Source: Sapria himalayana (lineage: Eukaryota > Streptophyta > Magnoliopsida > Malpighiales > Rafflesiaceae). Taken from it: a stretch of DNA of 64,000 bases. Both the position numbers and the translations under genes were made by a program. Under the pieces are notes generated by a model. It was not told where the DNA came from. It did not search any database and saw only the letters and a list, made by a program, of their open reading frames with translations. The stretch covers positions 873,039 through 937,038 of the forward strand of contig JAREIK010002450.1 of the NCBI GenBank assembly GCA_029783825.1, in the 5' to 3' direction. Below are positions 61,530 to 64,000 of this stretch, one piece after another. Position 1 is the stretch's first letter, and every line of letters begins with the position of its first letter.

Positions 61530-62257
61530 TTTAATTTGTATTTTATACAGATAGAGAGACTCTATATAAACAGTTAGTCCAAAAAAGATTACATCTGATT
61601 TATTATGTTCAGTAAGTCAAGACAGTGTCTTGACTTATTCGGAGTAACAAGTTTGGTAATAGTGTTTTACTTGTACCCTCTTCTCAGGTCGAAGAAAATA
61701 ATATCGCACATCCAATGTGCTTTGTTCTCTCATGGTACACTTGATCTTTTGCTAAACAGATAGCACTGAGGTTGTCACAGAAAACTATTGCAATCTCTTC
61801 ATAAAGACCAAATTCCTTGAGAAAATCTTTCAGTCATATCCCTTCATTCACCGCTTCAGTCAGAGCCATATACTCTGCTTCAGTAGAAGATAAAGTAACA
61901 GAAGATTACAGTGTCTTTCCAACTAACTACAGAACCACATGCAGTGAAGACATAACCAATCATAGATCATCTACTATCAATATTTCTTGCATAATTAGAA
62001 TCAGAATATCCTGCCAGCATGAGTTCAGATTTATTATCAAATGTCAGACCAACATCAGTAGTCACCTTAAGGTACCTAAGTATCCTTTTAATAGCTTTCC
62101 AGTGCTCTTGATCAAGATTTATCATAAACCTACTCACTGTAATTAGTGTATGAGCAATATCAGGTCGGGTGCACACCATAAGATAGATGAGGCTCCAGAC
62201 AATACTAGAATAAAGAACCTTAGACATTTGTTCATTGTCAGATTCAGATTGATGCAT
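61530..62257 (-). mobile_element. Ty1-copia polyprotein 3' fragment
   Basis: Read from 62257 leftward: SKVLYSSIVWSLIYLMVCTR, PDIAHTLITVSRFM and AIKRILRYLK (end of reverse transcriptase into RNase H), GYSDSNYA, then with breaks a MALTEAV block and HERTKHI near 61720-61870. This is the 3' half of a copia pol. Its upstream part is cut at 62257 by the aggcgc repeat. DNA at about 61000-61530 may be its LTR but no second LTR is in the window. Confidence 0.75.
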
Positions 62258-62385
62258 AGTTATTTAAGGTGCAAGGCACACTGAGGCGCAAAAGCCTTTT
62301 GGGGCCTTAAGGCGCAAGGCGCACTTGAGGCGCGAGCTTTTTTATTTGAGGCACATCTAGCCTAATACACATAAAAATTATACAT

Positions 62386-62457
62386 TGTTGAAAAAGAAAG
62401 AGAGAGAGAGAGAGAACCTTTTTTTTTCTGAACTGCTGTTCCACCTTATATTCAACA
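62386..62457 (-). repeat. 3' LTR of mini copia (72 bp)
   Basis: tgttgaaaaag, then a GA microsatellite, a T run, and a tail ending accttatattcaaca. It differs from the other LTR mainly in GA repeat number, one GTT unit and one substitution (gctg against ttctg). Confidence 0.92.
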
Positions 62458-62468
62458 CTCCCCCTCAA
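62458..62468 (-). other. Polypurine tract of mini copia
   Basis: The reverse complement is ttgagggggag, directly adjacent to the 3' LTR, as needed for plus-strand priming. Pyrimidines dominate on the + strand as written. Confidence 0.8.
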
Positions 62469-63497
62469 GCTGGAGCATATACGTCATATGCACCAAGCTT
62501 GTTATAAATGTATTTAATCCTAGAATGACTGAGAGATTTAGTGAAGATATCTGCTAGTTGATCATTTGAATTAACAAAACTTGTAGCAACACATCCTAAT
62601 GCGATCTTCTCTCTAATGAAGTGACAATCAACTTCAATATGCTTGGTCCTTTCATGAAAGACTTGATTGAATGCAATATGTAATGTGGTCTGGTTATCAC
62701 ATGGTGACTGTAGGAATTGACTAACAACACTCACAGGAAAAGAAATGTCTGGACGAGTAATGGTGAGATAGTTCAATTTTCCTACGAGTCGTCGATATCT
62801 CCCAGGGTCTCCTAAAGGCTCCCCCTGTCCTGGTACAAGTTTGACATTTGGATCTATAGGTGTGTCTACCGGTTTACAATCTAACATACCAGTATCCTCC
62901 AGGATGTCTAAAGCATACTTCCTTTGGGAAAGGACCACACCAGAACTGGATTGAGCTATCTCAATTCCCAAGAAATACTTGAGTTTTCCCAAATCTTTGG
63001 TCTGAAAGTGGGTAAAAAGATGTTGCTTTAGTTTCTGAATACCATCCTGATCACTGCCTGTAATGACAATGTCATCCACATAAACAACCAGATAAATACA
63101 CTGCCCCAAAGAGTTATGATGATAGAAAATTGAATGATCTGCTGTACATGCCAAACTCTTGAACAACAGAACTAAAACGACCAAACCATGCTCGAGGAGA
63201 TTGTTTCAAGCCATATAGAGAATGACGTAACTTGCACACTAAATCAGACTCATCCTGAGCAACAAAACCAGGAGGTTGCTCCATATAAACTTCCTCGGCA
63301 AGATCACCATGAAGGAATGCATTTTTAATATCCAACTGATAAAGAGGCCAAGAACACATAGCAGCCATGGAGAGAAGCAGACGAACAGAAGCAATCTTGG
63401 CAACAGGGGGAGAAGAGGCTGCTGTTCCGAGCGATGGAGATGATTCCGTGCGTGAAGAAGAAGGCGGAGTGGGCGCTGAGGTGGATCGACGGGTCAA
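62465..63497 (-). pseudogene. Internally deleted copia reverse transcriptase/RNase H
   Basis: The upstream reading frame (63497-63114) joins a Ser/Pro-rich leader directly to PVAKIASVR, LDIKNAFLHGDLAEEVYMEQ and SLYGLKQSPRAW. A one-base frameshift near 63140 leads into the second frame (63184-62465), with YVDDIVITGSDQDG (the YVDD catalytic box), KDLGKLKYFLGIE and RPDISFPVSVVSQFLQSPCD. The latter is fused in frame to NQTTLHIAF, HERTKHIEVDCHFIREKI and ADIFTKSL. The RNase H core that normally lies between SPCD and DNQ is missing. Confidence 0.9.
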
Positions 63498-63560
63498 AAA
63501 GCTTCGGGAGAGAAAGCTTCGGAAAGCTTCACGTCGGGTTCACCACGCTTCAGCTGCGCC

Positions 63561-63572
63561 GCTCTGATACCA
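63561..63572 (-). other. Primer-binding site, initiator tRNA-Met type
   Basis: The reverse complement is tggtatcagagc, the standard plant copia primer site complementary to the 3' end of initiator tRNA-Met. It directly abuts the 5' LTR. Confidence 0.92.
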
Positions 63573-63579
63573 TGTTGAA

Positions 63580-63616
<37 letters not shown>

Positions 63617-63659
63617 CCTTTTTTTTCTGAACTTCTGTTGTTCCACCTTATATTCAACA
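63573..63659 (-). repeat. 5' LTR of mini copia (87 bp)
   Basis: It has the same termini and layout as the 72-bp partner. Length differences come from a longer GA tract and a gttgtt in place of gtt. Near-identity outside these points indicates a young insertion. Confidence 0.92.
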
Positions 63660-64000
63660 TACATTTTACTGAATATAGTCTTTAATTTTCATCTAATAAT
63701 AAACTAAAGAACATCAAAGATAAAAATTAAATATTAATAGTGCTCTCATCATCCAAATATTCAAAGTTTCAAAACAAAATAATAAACATTCAAAGTTCTA
63801 AAACAAAATAAACACTAATGTATCTACATCTAAATCTAAATCAAAAAATTTTTCATCAATATCATCCCCATCATCAATCTTTTACTCCATTTTATTTATC
63901 TTCTTCTCCTGATGAATAGATCATCTATTTATCTTTATCAATCAAAGCAAGAGTAGAAGTATATTTAGAGCTAGATGGTCTTGACTTTGGTTTTGGTGTT

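Larger units (their letters stand above)
62386..63659 (-). mobile_element. Miniature Ty1-copia element, 1274 bp, tiny LTRs
   Basis: Direct repeats 62386-62457 and 63573-63659 both start tgttga and end ttcaaca. Flanking 5-bp target duplications tacat are perfect (62381-62385, 63660-63664). The tRNA-Met-type primer-binding site abuts the right LTR and a purine tract abuts the left one, fixing minus orientation. Between them is only part of reverse transcriptase and the end of RNase H. gag, protease and integrase are missing. The structure is complete as an insertion but cannot encode an active element. Confidence 0.95.
62258..64000. repeat. aggcgc-type dispersed repeat, interrupted by the mini copia
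   Basis: It starts with tagttatttaaggtgcaaggc and has dense gaggcgc, aaggcgcaaggcgcac and cttgaggcgcgag words to 62360. It continues after the retroelement at 63660. The start matches 18186 and, less closely, 48190. It interrupts the copia coding DNA ending at 62257. The right end is probably outside the window. Confidence 0.5.

Noticed and set aside
62258..62360. Palindromic gcgcctcgag words as a regulatory operator
   Set aside because: The same words occur in at least two other copies of a dispersed repeat in this window, so they are part of a mobile element.

Overview
This is nuclear DNA of a flowering plant. It is strongly AT-rich, with long introns, GT-AG splicing and dense plant-type transposons (Ty1-copia, two hAT families, a tRNA-derived SINE, MITEs). 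I could not fix the species. Very large TE-filled introns occur in several non-grass monocots such as orchids and palms, but that is a suggestion only.

The only convincing host gene is the middle of a homomeric (eukaryotic-type, multidomain) acetyl-CoA carboxylase gene on the + strand. I traced 23 consecutive coding exons from 10610 to 43666. They total 3546 nt and 1182 codons, keep one frame with no stop, and run from the ATP-grasp part of the biotin carboxylase domain, through the biotinyl domain (EVMKM, biotinylated Lys codon at 39380-39382), to the end of the central domain. The N-terminal ~250 residues and the whole carboxyltransferase domain are absent, so the gene either runs off both ends of the window or is a fragment. 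If complete it exceeds 64 kb. Two exons (1 and 11) appear to use GC instead of GT donor sites.

Layout: 1-10609 is upstream intron or flank, with hAT ends, copia debris and a frameshifted RRM pseudogene. 10610-13350 holds exons 1-6. 13351-29122 is a 15.8-kb intron with at least two degenerate copia elements in the + orientation, several MITEs and a 37-nt C run. 29123-30018 holds exons 7-11. 30019-39175 is a 9.2-kb intron with an hAT/DUF659 transposon and three MITE-like elements. 39176-43666 holds exons 12-23 with short introns. 43667-64000 is a transposon nest: a SINE, five copies of one hAT family (one copy inside another, bounded by a perfect 8-bp target duplication), copia remnants, and an unusually small copia derivative (1274 bp, LTRs of 72 and 87 bp) with intact target duplication, primer-binding site and polypurine tract.

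No promoter, start codon, poly(A) site, rRNA, tRNA gene or CRISPR array was found. Nearly all other ORFs of 60-140 codons are chance ORFs or transposon debris. I found no wholly new biological system. The most distinctive points are the gene architecture, the GC donors, the miniature copia element and the self-nested hAT.
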